Shown here: piece by piece, positions 1-10,800 of the stretch | How positions within the stretch are numbered: the first letter of the stretch is position 1 | How the letters are laid out: the number at the start of each line of letters is the position of its first letter | NCBI GenBank assembly: GCA_039707655.1 | Contig: CM077664.1 | Location: 123,664,485-123,728,484, forward strand | Reading direction: 5' to 3' | DNA length: 64,000 nt | From: Elymus sibiricus | Lineage: Eukaryota > Streptophyta > Magnoliopsida > Poales > Poaceae | Made by a program: the position numbers and the translations under genes | Notes under the pieces: generated by a model | Databases searched by the model: none | What the model saw: the letters and a program-made list of their open reading frames with translations, nothing else | What the model was told of the DNA's origin: nothing

Positions 1-2161
1 CATATGATATATACAGTGTGGAAAAGAGATGTTTTCTTACCTCATATTTCCTCTTCAGCATGTTAACCATGATGGCTTCCATATCCCAGCTTGTGGATAG
101 CCGGGTCAAGTACGCCTCATGAAGGTCAGCTGTGCTAAGTTCTTCAAGGCTTGGGAGTGCATGTTTCGCCAAAGCGGTTGAAGGCTCTGGAGTTTTAAAG
201 GATGCTCCTGTGATGGTGACCTTGTCGGCGGCTTGGGGAGATGACAACCCTACATTTTCCGCCGCCTTTGTTGGGCTCAAAGCACGGTCAGGACTCGGAG
301 GGTTGATGTCTTCTACCTCATCTGTCACACAGGTTTGAGTGTCCGCCTTTTTTGTTGATGGCGGTTTATTCTGTGGCGGCGGCTCAACAATCTTGTCAGC
401 CTGGTCCTTTGCAGTTTCAACTTGACCTTCAGGGGTCATCAACTTTGGAGTTTCGGATCCAGGTTTCTTTGGGGTCGAGGGTAATTCGCCAGTCTTCCTT
501 TTCTTGGCCTTGGCCCTGCGAAAGCACAAGCAGATTCAGATAAATAATACAACAGGTATAACAAAGCATGACTCATCAAATAGCACTTACCCTGGTTTGA
601 TGACCAAGGGTGGCAGTTGAGTGGCAGATGAGTCGCCAGATGATGGTGGCGTCTCCTGATAATCTGAATCAGATGGGTTACGTGGTTGTTTAAAAAGATC
701 GGCAAGCGGGTGAGATGGAGTTGGACTATGAGGCACCTCATTTCGATGCTTGCGGGGGTTTGGCGTGTTAGATAAGCCGCCCAAAAGCTCTCCAGAGCCA
801 CTTCGCATTTTCCTTATTGATTCGGCATGCTGTGATTTCTTTAAAGAAAATTTCAGGTCTAAGTAAGCAAGTGGATGAGAAAAGGGCACTTTCCTCATAG
901 TTTTTCTTAGCCTTTGGGGAACAAAGGTGTCCGAGTCGGAAGAGATAGAAATTACCTCAACGTCATCAGCCCGGCTTACATCAACATCGCCCTGGAAATA
1001 AGAGGCGTCAGCAAGTTCAATTAAAAGACAGCCAAGGGAGTCAAGTTCTACCTCTGATTCATCGTCAGCCAATGGCGACTGGCCCCTAGCTGCCGTTTCA
1101 TGTTCAGCGGCCGGCTTATTCTTTTTCCAAGCCAGCACAGCCTTGGATTTGGCGACTGCTTTCTTCGTTTTCTTGTTCCAGAATGAAGAGTTGACCTGCA
1201 GGTTAACGGGATCAACAAGTAAGCTTAAGTTATGGATTGTTAAGTCAGATAAAACGATTACAAGAATGCTTACTGGAGGAGCTCGGTTGAGGGCATAGAG
1301 TGGTTTCAGTCCGGTCTTGTTGCATATTTCGTGAGGTTCCCCGAGTAGCTTCTTCAAAGCCTTATTTATATCATCAGCTGACATATCAATGGGACTGAAC
1401 CGTTGTGGGTTGGTTGACTCGCCAGAATAATTACACATTAAGTCGTCACGACGGCTTAAGGGCAGGATCTTCCAGGTAAGCCAGCACCGGGTCAAGTCAA
1501 CACCAGTCAGACCGTTGGCTAGCAAAGCCCTCAACCTTGGATATACGTGGGCGACTTGGGCACGTTCTTCTTGAGAAGCCCAGCCAGGAAATTCAAAGGT
1601 TGGGGGAAGGCGTCCAGTTCTATAACCCGGCAGAGGGTTTTCATCAGCTGGAGCTGTGTTCTTGCAGTTGAACCATGTTTTGTTCCAACCTTTAGGGTGA
1701 CTTGGTAGAACAGCAAAAGGAAAAGGAACGTCTCTTCATCTTTGAATTGAGACCCAGCCAAGTTCTAGGCAGGGGCCATCAGCGCACTCAGTTTGGCGGT
1801 TGAGATAGAAGAACTCTCTGAAGAGAGGAACGGTGGGTTCTATTTGCAGATATACCTCACACAAGACTTGAAATTGGCACAGGTTGGATACAGAATTTGG
1901 ACCAATGTCTTGAGGATGAAGGTTGAAGAAGTGTAGAACATCCCGGAAGAATTTTGACCCGGGTGGAGAGAAACCTCTAAGGAGATGGTCTGTAAAAATC
2001 ATGACTTCCCCTTAGCGGGGGTGAGGGAAGTTTTCTGCTGCTTGAGGGGCTCGATAGCCAATTACTTCTTGAGCCGGTAGGAAGCCTTGCTCTTTAAAAT
2101 CGTTCAATACAAGGTCAGAGACTTGAGAACACACCCAGTTGCAGACTGTGGTCTTCGCCAT
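1..2161 (-). pseudogene. T1 antisense gene (aORF), Transposase_28-like protein, partial
   Basis: Multi-exon gene on the reverse strand. The start is the ATG at 2161 (MAKTTVCN), 10 nt after a good 3' splice site. Reading continues in one frame to a GTAAGC donor at 1273, interrupted by stops at 2012-2014 (TAA) and 1736-1738 (TGA). The next exons are 1195-591 and 515-41; the last ends at a GTAAGA donor, and the gene continues left of the window. Joining 1274 to 1195 keeps the frame, and so does joining 591 to 515. The N-terminal part carries the motif FFRDVLHFFNLHP and the FFY...W pattern typical of the 'putative gypsy type transposon' (Transposase_28) domain. Exon 2 is acidic and Ser-rich with basic runs (KKTKK); exon 3 is Pro/Lys-rich. 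The molecular function of this family is not known. The two stops make it a pseudogene as read, unless the intron structure differs. Confidence 0.65.
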
Positions 2162-2906
2162 AGCAAGTCGCCTAAATATGAACGAGGAATGCAAAAACAT
2201 AAATGGCAGGGTTACTCATGTTCATGATAAGCTCGCATCATACGATCAAAGGTACAGGGGCGAGTCACCATGTTCAGTAAGTCGCCCGACTGGGATTTCA
2301 GCTATGGTTATCAAAATTGGGCGGATCATAATAAGTGGACATGAGTCGCCAAGAGTAAGGGCGGCTCATCCTAAGACCAAGGCTCTTGGATTTATCTAAG
2401 TGTTGCAGAAACAAGTTTCGAACAAGAACAACTACTATTATGGATCTACAAAATAGCTTAAAAAGAGAAATATTCACTATACCTAGTTCATACAGTGGAA
2501 GCAGGGTTTGATCTACTCCGGATTTCTAGTAAAGGTCTGAGGCTCCTAGATGCAAAATGGCACTAAGGATAGCGGAGGAATATCTCTATAAAGAAGGCAT
2601 TCAGAAATAGATTTAAACAGCGGCAATGGCGATACGGCCTGTGCAAGAACACCGACGAACTAGAGTGAGCTACGGCTACAGATTTAAGGGAGCACTGGAG
2701 CGTACCTGGATGCAGTGAATAGCTTTGAGATGATCCTGAGCGGCCTCGACGACGGCGCGTGCAAAGAAAATGATGCGGATGAGATCGCCGGTGCGCGTCG
2801 GGGTCATACGGCGGCGGAGTTCCTGACACAGGCAGACGCGTCGCGAGGGAGAAGAAGCAGTGGGGCGGTCAAAGTGGTAAAAAAGAAATGATGACCCCCT
2901 CGGGAA
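2162..2906 (-). other. T1 aORF untranslated leader with intron
   Basis: No ORF of note. On the reverse strand a possible leader exon runs from about 2880 to 2706 and ends at CATCCAG|GTACGC (donor 2705). A 3' splice site, TTCATATTTAG|GC, lies at 2173-2172, directly before the start codon. This gives a leader intron of about 530 bp, seen from splice consensus only. The leader sits between the aORF and the PPT, in the place where an independent promoter would be expected. Confidence 0.45.
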
Positions 2907-2914
2907 TATTTATA
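2907..2914 (-). promoter_or_regulatory. TATA box candidate for the T1 antisense gene
   Basis: Reverse-strand TATAAATA, about 750 bp upstream of the aORF start codon and followed by the predicted leader exon. It is a consensus-quality plant TATA box in the right orientation, but no other promoter element was identified, so this is an inference. Confidence 0.45.
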
Positions 2915-3187
2915 AGGGAAAGAAAGAAGAGGAAACGGCAAGCACGAGAATCAAGGCGATGCAGTGATAAAAGGTGCCTCGATTATCGGGCCTGTCAGGT
3001 CCACTCAAGATTTGGAATGACGTCACACAAGATTTACAGACATCAGTTGAATGGAGTCATGGATTTCAAAGGAAAGATATGATAAGTACGAAGCATGTTG
3101 TAAGCCAGCAAATGTAAGCCGGCCACGACCCAGAAGATCAGTCCGGGTTATCCTAATTTTGAAGGTTGACATGAATAAATTCAAATC

Positions 3188-3201
3188 AACCTGGGGGCTA
3201 A
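3188..3201 (+). other. Polypurine tract of T1
   Basis: AACCTGGGGGCTAA directly precedes the TG of the 3' LTR. The GGGGGCTA core recurs beside the 3' LTRs of T2 and T4, which shows that the PPT is conserved among these Tat-like elements. Confidence 0.75.
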
Positions 3202-3756
3202 TGTCGGGGATATAACCCCTGGATATAACCCCTGGATATAACCCGCCCATTTAGGGCCGGGTCATTATACGGCGACTCAGAAGAAGGCATCTACAGGTGG
3301 GCCGCGGCGATCCAGAAGACTGGAGTCCAGAGGATAAGCCGCCCAGGAGAGGCCGGCTCACGGCCCAGAGCCTTTCCATCTAAGGCGCCCGAAGAGTTTT
3401 CTTACTTGTAATAAAAGATGAGTAGGAATTAGGGTATGACACGGGTCGTCTCTTCGACCCGGACTCTGTTGTAAACCCAGGGCCTCGACCTGTATATAAA
3501 GGCGAGCCCCTGAGGCGGAAAAGACTAAGTTACAAGCTCTCGAGTACTAGGTTAGCCAAGTCGCACCCTTGTAATCGAGATCAACATCAATACAACCAAA
3601 GCAGGACATAGGCTATTACCTCCTTCGAGAGGGGCCGAACCTGGGTAAACCCTTGTCTCTCGATTCCGATCAACCCCGTTCGAGTTACCACCTAGCTGCG
3701 ATGGCCTCACGACTAAGTCCTTTCACAAGGACATCTGTCGTGACAAAACCACGACA
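3202..3756 (+). repeat. 3' LTR of T1
   Basis: 555-bp LTR starting TGTCGGGGATATAACCC and ending CCACGACA. Near its start it holds about three copies of a 14-bp unit (GGATATAACCCCT core). A TATATAAA box at 3493-3500 gives + orientation, consistent with the PPT on its left. The partner LTR is outside the window. Confidence 0.85.
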
Positions 3757-6448
3757 AAAATGCTGGCTCCACTTTCGTGCGCATGGTGCAGAAGTGTTTG
3801 CAAAAACAGATCAGTCGGAACATGGAAGCATACATGTACGATATCGTGGTCAAGTCCAGAAAGGGTTCTGACCTCCTGGCTGACTTAGCTGAAACTTTCG
3901 CAAATCTGCGGAAGTACGATATCAAGCTGAATCCAGCAAAGTGCACTTTCGGAGTTCCTGGGGGTAAGTTACTTGGTTTCTTCGTTTCCGAACGAGGGAT
4001 AGATGGCAATCCCAAAAAGATCGGGGCGATTGTACGAATGAAACATCTCGAACGGCTTCATGACGTACAGAAGCTCACGGGTTGCCTCGCAGCTCTGAGC
4101 CGATTCATCTCCCGTCTTGATGAGAAGGCACTGCCCCTGTACCGATTGATGAAGAAGTCTGATTCGTTCGAGTGGACTGCTGAAGCACAAGAAGCGTTTG
4201 TCGAGCTCAAAGCCCTGCTTTCCACCCAGCCAGTGCTCGCCGCTCCGAACAGCAACGAGCCATTGCTCTTGTACATTGCGGCCACTGGTCAAGTTGTCAG
4301 TACCGTCCTCACAGTCGAGCGAGATGAACAGGGCAAGACTTACAAAGTTCAGCGCCCAGTCTATTATATTTCCGAAGTTCTGACTCCGTCCAAGCAGAGG
4401 TATCCTCATTACCAGAAGCTCGTCTACGGCATTTACCAGACCGCGAAGAAGGTAGCCCACTACTTCCAAGAGCACACCGTGTCAGTCGTCAGCGACGCCC
4501 CGCTATCTGAAATCATGAACAATCGGGATGCGACTGGTTGAGTGGCAAAGTGGGCTATCGAGCTCCTGCCCCTAGACATCAAGTTCGAGGCAAAAAAGGC
4601 GATCAAGTCCCAAGCATTAGCCGATTTCCTAGCCGAGTGGACAGAACAGCAGCAACCGACTCAGAGTCACCCGGAACACTGGACCATGTTCTTTGACGGT
4701 TCCAAGATGCTGAATGGTTCAGGAGCTGGAGTTGTGTTAGTGTCTCCGAAGGGCGATCGTCTCAGATATGTTCTGCAGATTCATTTCGATTCCTCCAACA
4801 ACGAAGCCGAGTACGAGGCGCTCCTTTACGGTCTTCGTATGGCCATCTCACTCGGCGTCCGGCGCCTGATGGTCTACGGGGACTCGGATCTAGTTGTGAA
4901 CCAAGTGATGAAGGAGTGGGATATCAGAAGCCCCGCTATGACAGGATACTGCAACGCGGTGAGAAAGTTGGAGAAGAAATTTGAGGGTCTGGAGCTGCAT
5001 CACGTTCCCCGAGCCAAGAATCAAGCGGCGGATGATCTGGCAAAAATTGGGTCCACTCGGAAACCTATACCCAGCAATGTCTTCCTCGAGCATCTACATT
5101 CTCCGACAGTAAAAGAAGATCCCTTCATGGAAGAGCCCTCGCAAGCGGTCGGTCCGTCCGATCCGACTGAAGTCGAGGTCCCGGCAGTCATTGATTTGGT
5201 CATGGAGATCCTAGCAATCACGCCCGAGTGGACAGTGCCCTACATTGCATACCTGCTCAGGCAGGAACTTCCAGAAGATGAAGCTGAGGCCCGCCAGGTT
5301 GTTCGCAGGTCCAAAGCCTTTACAGTGATGGGCGATCAGTTATACAGGAAGAGCGTCACCGGTGTGACTCAGCGCTGCATTTCTCCGGAAGAAGGTCGAT
5401 TGATCTTGGAGGAGATTCACTCGGGAACTTGTGGACACCACACATCCTCCCGGACAATCGCTGCTAAAGTTTACCGAACCGGCTTCTTCTGGCCATGTGC
5501 CAATGAAGCTACGCAAGAGATAATCCAACACTGCGCCGGATGCTAGTTCTATGCAAACTTATCCCACAAGCATGCGTCTGCTCTGAAGACAATTCCACTC
5601 GTCTGGCCGTTTGCAGTCTGGGGACTCGACATGGTGGGGCCCCTCCAGACAGGGGCGAGTGGATTCACCCACTTGCTGGTTGCAGTCGATAAGTTCACTA
5701 AGTGGATTGAAGCCAAACCCATCAAGAAGCTAGACTCTCGTATAGCGATCAAGTTTATGAAAGAGATAATCTTCAGATACGGCGTGCCCCACAACATCAT
5801 CACTGACAATGGCTCAAACTTCGACTCGGAAGAATTCAGGGCGTTCTGTGCCGCCCAAGGCACCCGAGTCGACTATGCATCTGTGGCGCACCCGCAGTCG
5901 AATGGACAAGCTGAGAGAGCAAACGGACTGATTCTTCAGGGGTTAAAGCCGCGGCTCATGCGCGATTTGGAACACGCAACTGGAGCCTGGGTCACCGAGT
6001 TGCCATCAGTTCTTTGGGCTTGAGGACGACCCCCAATCGGTCTACCAATCATACTCCCTTCTTCATGGTGTACGGAGCTGAAGCCGTCTTGCCGAGCGAC
6101 CTGCTCCACAACTCACCCCGAGTGGAACTATACTCCGAAGCTAAAGCAGTGCAGGCACGACCAGACGCAGTTGATCTCCTGGAAGAGGAGAGAGAGATGG
6201 CTCTTATCCGTTCGGCCACTTATCAGCAAGATCTACGGCGTTTTCACAGCAGGCACGTTCGAAGTCGGACCTTTCAGGAAGGAGATCTTGTGCTCCGAGT
6301 GGATCAGCAGCGACCTCACAAGCTTGCTCCTGCGTGGGAAGGTCCTTTTGTCGTTTCAAAGGTTCTGCACAATGGAGCATACCACCTGTACAACACTCAG
6401 AAGCAAGCAGACGAGCCCCGTGCTTGGAATACGGATTTGCTGCGATGA
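3757..6448 (+). pseudogene. T2 pol remnant: RT, RNase H, aRNase H, integrase
   Basis: One decayed pol frame (phase of 3777). The RT C-terminus includes the catalytic-box region, where the usual YxDD reads YMYD (codon 3837-3839 is TAC), so a catalytic Asp is lost. RNase H follows to about 4540. A second RNase H (about 4680-5060) shows FFDGS, EAEYEAL, GDSDLV and ADDLAK, the archaeal-type RNase H typical of Tat elements. Integrase has a GHH...CxxC finger at about 5430-5550, then WGLDMVGP, TDNGSNF and QSNGQAERAN of the DDE core. Breaks: TGA at 4539-4541 (likely CGA to TGA), TAG at 5544-5546 (likely CAG to TAG), and a 1-nt frameshift near 6020, after which the integrase C-terminus continues in another phase to 6448. 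Non-functional. Confidence 0.9.
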
Positions 6449-6579
6449 TTTTATACCTGATGTTGAGATGTAATAAAAGCACTCGAGTGATGTTTGATGA
6501 ATAAAAAGCATGACTTTTCTAGTTCTACATTGAGTTCACTCGTATGCATTTTCTGGCTTACAACCCCCAGTGGCTGTTC

Positions 6580-7712
6580 GCCCTTCAACTTAGCTGCGAA
6601 CCAACTTTTGCCTAAGTTAAAAACCTAATCCGAGTGAAGAGTGTCCCTCTCACTCGGGGGCTTGGCTGCGAACCAGCTTTCGCCCAAGTTAAAAACTACT
6701 ACTCCGAGTGAAGAGCGACCCTCTCACTCGGGGGCTTGGCTGTGAACTAGCTTTCGCCTAAGTTAAAAACCTACTCCGAGTGAAGAGCGTCACTCTCACT
6801 CGGGGGCTTGGCTGCGAACCAGCTTTCACCCAAGTTAAAACGATACTCCGAGTGAAGAGCGACCCTCTCACTCGGGGGCTTGGCTACGAACCAGATTTCG
6901 CCCAAGTTAAAACGATACTCCGAGTGAAGAGCGACCCTCTCACTCGGGGGCTTGGCTGCGAACCAGCTTTCGCCCAAGTTAAAAAATACTACTCCGAGTG
7001 AAGAGCGACCCTCTCACTCGGGGGCTTGGCTGCGAACCAGCTTTCGCCCAAGTTAAAACGATACTCCGAGTGAAGAGCGACCCTCTCACTCGGGGGCTTG
7101 GCTGCGAACCAGCTTTCGCCCAAGTTAAAAAATACTACTCCGAGTGAAGAGCGACCCTCTCACTCGGGGGCTTGGCTGCGAACCAGCTTTCGCCCAAGTT
7201 AAAACGATACTCCGAGTGAAGAGCGACCCTCTCACTCGGGGGCTTGGCTGCGAACCAGCTTTCGCCCAAGTTAAAATGATACTTCGAGTGAAGAGCAACC
7301 CTCTCACTCGGGGGCTTGGCTGCGAACCAGCTTTCGCCCAAGTTAAAATGATACTTCGAGTGAAGAGCAACCCTCTCACTCGGGGGCTTGGCTGCGAACC
7401 AGCTTTCACCCAAGTTAAAAAATACTACTCCGAGTGAAGAGCGACCCACTCACTCGGGGGCTTGGCTGCGAACCATCTTTCGCCCAAGTTAAAATGATAC
7501 TCCGAGTGAAGAGCGACCCTCTCACTCGGGGCTTGGCTGCGAACCAGCTTTCGCCCAAGTTAAAAATTACTACTCCGAGTGAAGAGTGACCCTCTCACTC
7601 GGGGGCTTGGCTGCGAACCAGCTTTCGCCCAAGTTAAAACGATACTCCGAGTGAAGAGCGACCCTCTCACTCGGGGGCTTGGCTGCGAACTAGCTTTCGC
7701 CTAAGTTAAAAC
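6580..7712 (+). repeat. Tandem array of ~72-bp hairpin units in T2
   Basis: About 15 consecutive units of 70-75 bp from 6626, preceded by a diverged half unit. Each unit contains CCGAGTGA...TCACTCGG, an 8-bp perfect inverted repeat extended by GAG/CTC inside, then GGGGCTTGGCTGCGAACC and a CCCAAGTTAAAA tail. Spacing alternates between a short tail (AACGATACT) and a longer one (AAAATACTACT), suggesting amplification of two-unit blocks. The array lies between the 3' ends of the converging pol and antisense genes. ORFs running through it are repeat artefacts. Confidence 0.95.
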
Positions 7713-7867
7713 CTGTTTCAAAGACTTGAAAGACTCGAAGAAAAGCATTCAAATAACTCCAGAAGTTCAAAAGCAAATACGAGTACGTGGGCCCGAAACC
7801 CAAAAGAGTTTAACGAATACAGTTCCACTCGGCATACCGAGGCCAATGGGTAGGACTTAAAGTTTTC

Positions 7868-10800
7868 TCACGCCCCTGTGGGGCTGGCCGGCTCAACAAA
7901 GGAATCCAAGTCGATGCCGTCTGCGATCCGAGTGGCCACTTCGATGAACGTCTCCATGAAGTCCTCAAACTTGTGTTTCTTCGTGTTGGCAACTTGGAGA
8001 GTCTTCAGTTTCTCCTCCTTGGCATCCTTGCAATGCACTCGGACCAGGGAGAGGGCCACGTCGGCTCCACAGCGGGCAGCCGACTTCTTCCACTCTTGCA
8101 CTCGGCTGGGAATGTCATTGAGACGAGTCATCATGGCTTCCAGGTTGGTGTCGGGGGTGTCTTCTGGCCACAGATCCTTGTCGATCCTCCCGAGTGCACC
8201 CCGCAGGTGGATGATGTACCCCTGAACATCTTCTATGCTAGATTCAAGCCGCAAGATGCCCAGGGCAGCCTTGTCACCAACGAGTGACCTGGAAGGATCC
8301 AGATCCCTCTCGATTCTGTCAGTCTCAAGCTCGAAGTCCCGGCAGTACTCTGTAAACAAGAAAAGAGGAGAGTCGAACATCAACATGCATGAAGTTCACT
8401 CGAAGATAAGTTGAAATGCACTCGGATGCTATAAGCTACCTGCAAGCTTGGTGTACATCTCCTCCATGAACTCCTCTATATACCTCTCCAGAGCATTCTT
8501 CTTCTCGATGAGCTGGTTGATCTTCTCATTCTGAGTCTTCTTCTCCTGCTCTTGAGCATCTGCTTGGTCCTTGAGCTTGCCGTCCCACTCGGCCTTTTGC
8601 TTCCTGAGCTCAGCCACTTCCTTCTTCGCCTCTGTGATGGCAGCCTTCAGCGTCTTGTTCTCTCCTTCAAGCTTCTCGAGTGAGGCCAGCTTCTCTTTGG
8701 CGGCTTTGGTCTTTTCCTTCACTACTTTCTGCGCTCCCGCCAGCTCGTTGTCCTTGTTCTCGAGTGCCTGCTTTATAGTTTCTAAAGAGACAGAGGTTCT
8801 GAGCCGCACTTGGAGTCGATGGTTTTCACTACGCACATATGTTGAGTGAAGTCACTCGGTTCAAAGAACAGAGAGAGATGAAAGTGGAATGCTCAGTAAT
8901 CGAAGCTTACCTCCCATGGTCTTGAGCTCTGCTTGAGCGCGTGCCGTGTTCCTCCTCTCCACCTCCAAATCTAGTCGGAGTTGAGCTGTCTCCTTCTCCA
9001 GTGCCACGTACTGAGTCCCAAGCTCGCAAGTCTTCTGAAACACAAGAAGGAGCAGATCAGTTAACGTTAAAGGAATATTCCGAGTGCCCGGAGACCGACG
9101 CTCCTGGAAGGAATAAGCTTGACCAGTATCAGACCCTGAAGTACCGTTTGACAGGGAGGGACAAGCTTGACCAGTATCAGATTCTAAGTTCTAAGACTCC
9201 CACCGACTGCCCGCAGTCGACGGCAGTCTCGGGGACTACACCCAGTGGGTGCACTCAGCGTGCCCCCACTGGAATGGTATCCACTCGAAACGGTCCGCCC
9301 GATCCGAGTGACGGCCGAACACAAAAAAAAAGAGAAAAAAGCTCTAAGACTCCCACCGACTGCACGCAGTCGACGGCAGTCTTGGGGACTACACCCAGTG
9401 GGTGCACTCAGCGTGGCCCCACTGGAATGGTATCCACTCAGAACGGTCTGCCCACTCCGAGTGATGGCCAAACAAAAAATAAAATAAAAAACAACAGCAA
9501 CAACAACAGAACAGGTTTTAAGTTCTAAGACTCCCGCCGACTGCCTGCAGTCGACGGCAGTCTCGGGGACTACTCCCAGTGGGTGCACTCGGCGTGCCCC
9601 CACTGGAACGGTCCGCCCGATCCGAGTGACGGCCGAACACAAAAAAAACACCCAGTGGGTGTACCGGGTATTTTCCGACTGAAATTCCTATTGAAGAAAA
9701 AGGACTCGGAGATCAACTTACAAGGGTACTTACTCAAACGTTCTCCTCGAGGGCAGCACTGGCATCGTATGCCAGCTTGCTAGCTGTGCACATCTCCTTG
9801 AGTCGCTGGGTCATCAGCTCCGCCTGGATCATTGCCTCCTTGTTGGCCCCAGTTTGGTCCTCCGGCACCTTGTACAGACTGAAGATATTGACAGGAGGAG
9901 TCAGAGCCGAAGCCAGAGCAGTCGACGGAGCCGCAGCAGAACCAGCTCCAGCCTGAGAAGAACCCTGCCCCAGAGGCACGGTCACGGCAGGTGCAGGGGG
10001 AACTTGAGGCGCTTTGCTCGGCGGCGTCTTCCGCGTGGTAGGCTGAGAAGTAGTCGGAGTTGCGGTCCCCTTCTCAGCGTCCTTCCATGGCGGCTCTTCA
10101 TCATCGTCCCCGACGTGGATGACCTCTGCAAGCGCTACGTTAACTCGACGCGATCAGTCGCAGTACACGATTCAATCGGATGAAGACATTTCGTTCGAAT
10201 GACCGGTCAAAGTAAAAATGAAGTCATTATTACCTTTTCGATAAGTGGTCGCGTCTGCCGACTCGGCCTCGGTGTGATCCCCATCAATCTACATGGGAGA
10301 CATCGTCGAGGTTGCAGCACTGGTTCATAAGATTTGCTCGGTCAGAAGAATCCCGAAAGTTGACAAAGACAGAAAAGAAAAGCTGACAAAGACACTCACG
10401 TTGAGGCGACAGGCACAGTGACCTTGATCCTGGGCAGAGCCTTCCGAGGCTTGGGGGAAGCGACCTTGGGTTGCTTGGCGGTCTTCTCAGTCGGCTCGGG
10501 CGACAAAGTCCGAGTGCGCTTCGGAGCCTTGGTACTCGGAACCACCCTCCTCTCCGGGCCAGCACTCGGATCATGAGTTAGCTTGGAGCGGCACTCAGAG
10601 CGCAGCTCCAGAGACTGGGAAGACTCGACCTCGCCGCTCCCTTCCGAGTCGTCGCTTTCCTACTCACTGTCCTCCATGTAGCTGCCCTCGGCACTGCCAT
10701 GTTCGCTCTCCATGCCTCCGGCAAGTTGTTCTCCATTCGGCACAGGCGAGAACATCTTCTGGAACTCCTGCAAGACATGAAGATCAGAGATAGCAAGTTC

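Larger units (their letters stand above)
1..3756 (+). mobile_element. T1: 3' part of a Tat-like Gypsy LTR retrotransposon
   Basis: Right-hand end of a + oriented LTR retrotransposon whose 5' LTR and gag-pol lie left of the window. What remains is an antisense spliced gene (reverse strand, 2161 to below 1), its leader, a polypurine tract (AACCTGGGGGCTAA, 3188-3201) and a complete 3' LTR (3202-3756). The order pol side, antisense gene, PPT, LTR is that of Tat-lineage Gypsy elements with an additional antisense ORF. After the LTR ends in CCACGACA the sequence jumps mid-codon into the RT domain of T2, so T1 inserted into T2. The right copy of the expected target duplication would be AAAAT (3757-3761); its partner is outside the window. 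Lineage is inferred from the antisense gene because no RT of T1 is visible. Confidence 0.8.

Noticed and set aside
6771..7449. ORFs of 68-104 codons on both strands through the tandem array
   Set aside because: They exist only because the ~72-bp unit lacks stops in several phases; the peptides are pure repeats.
6580..7712. CRISPR-like array
   Set aside because: Whole units repeat without unique spacers, and the DNA is plant retrotransposon.
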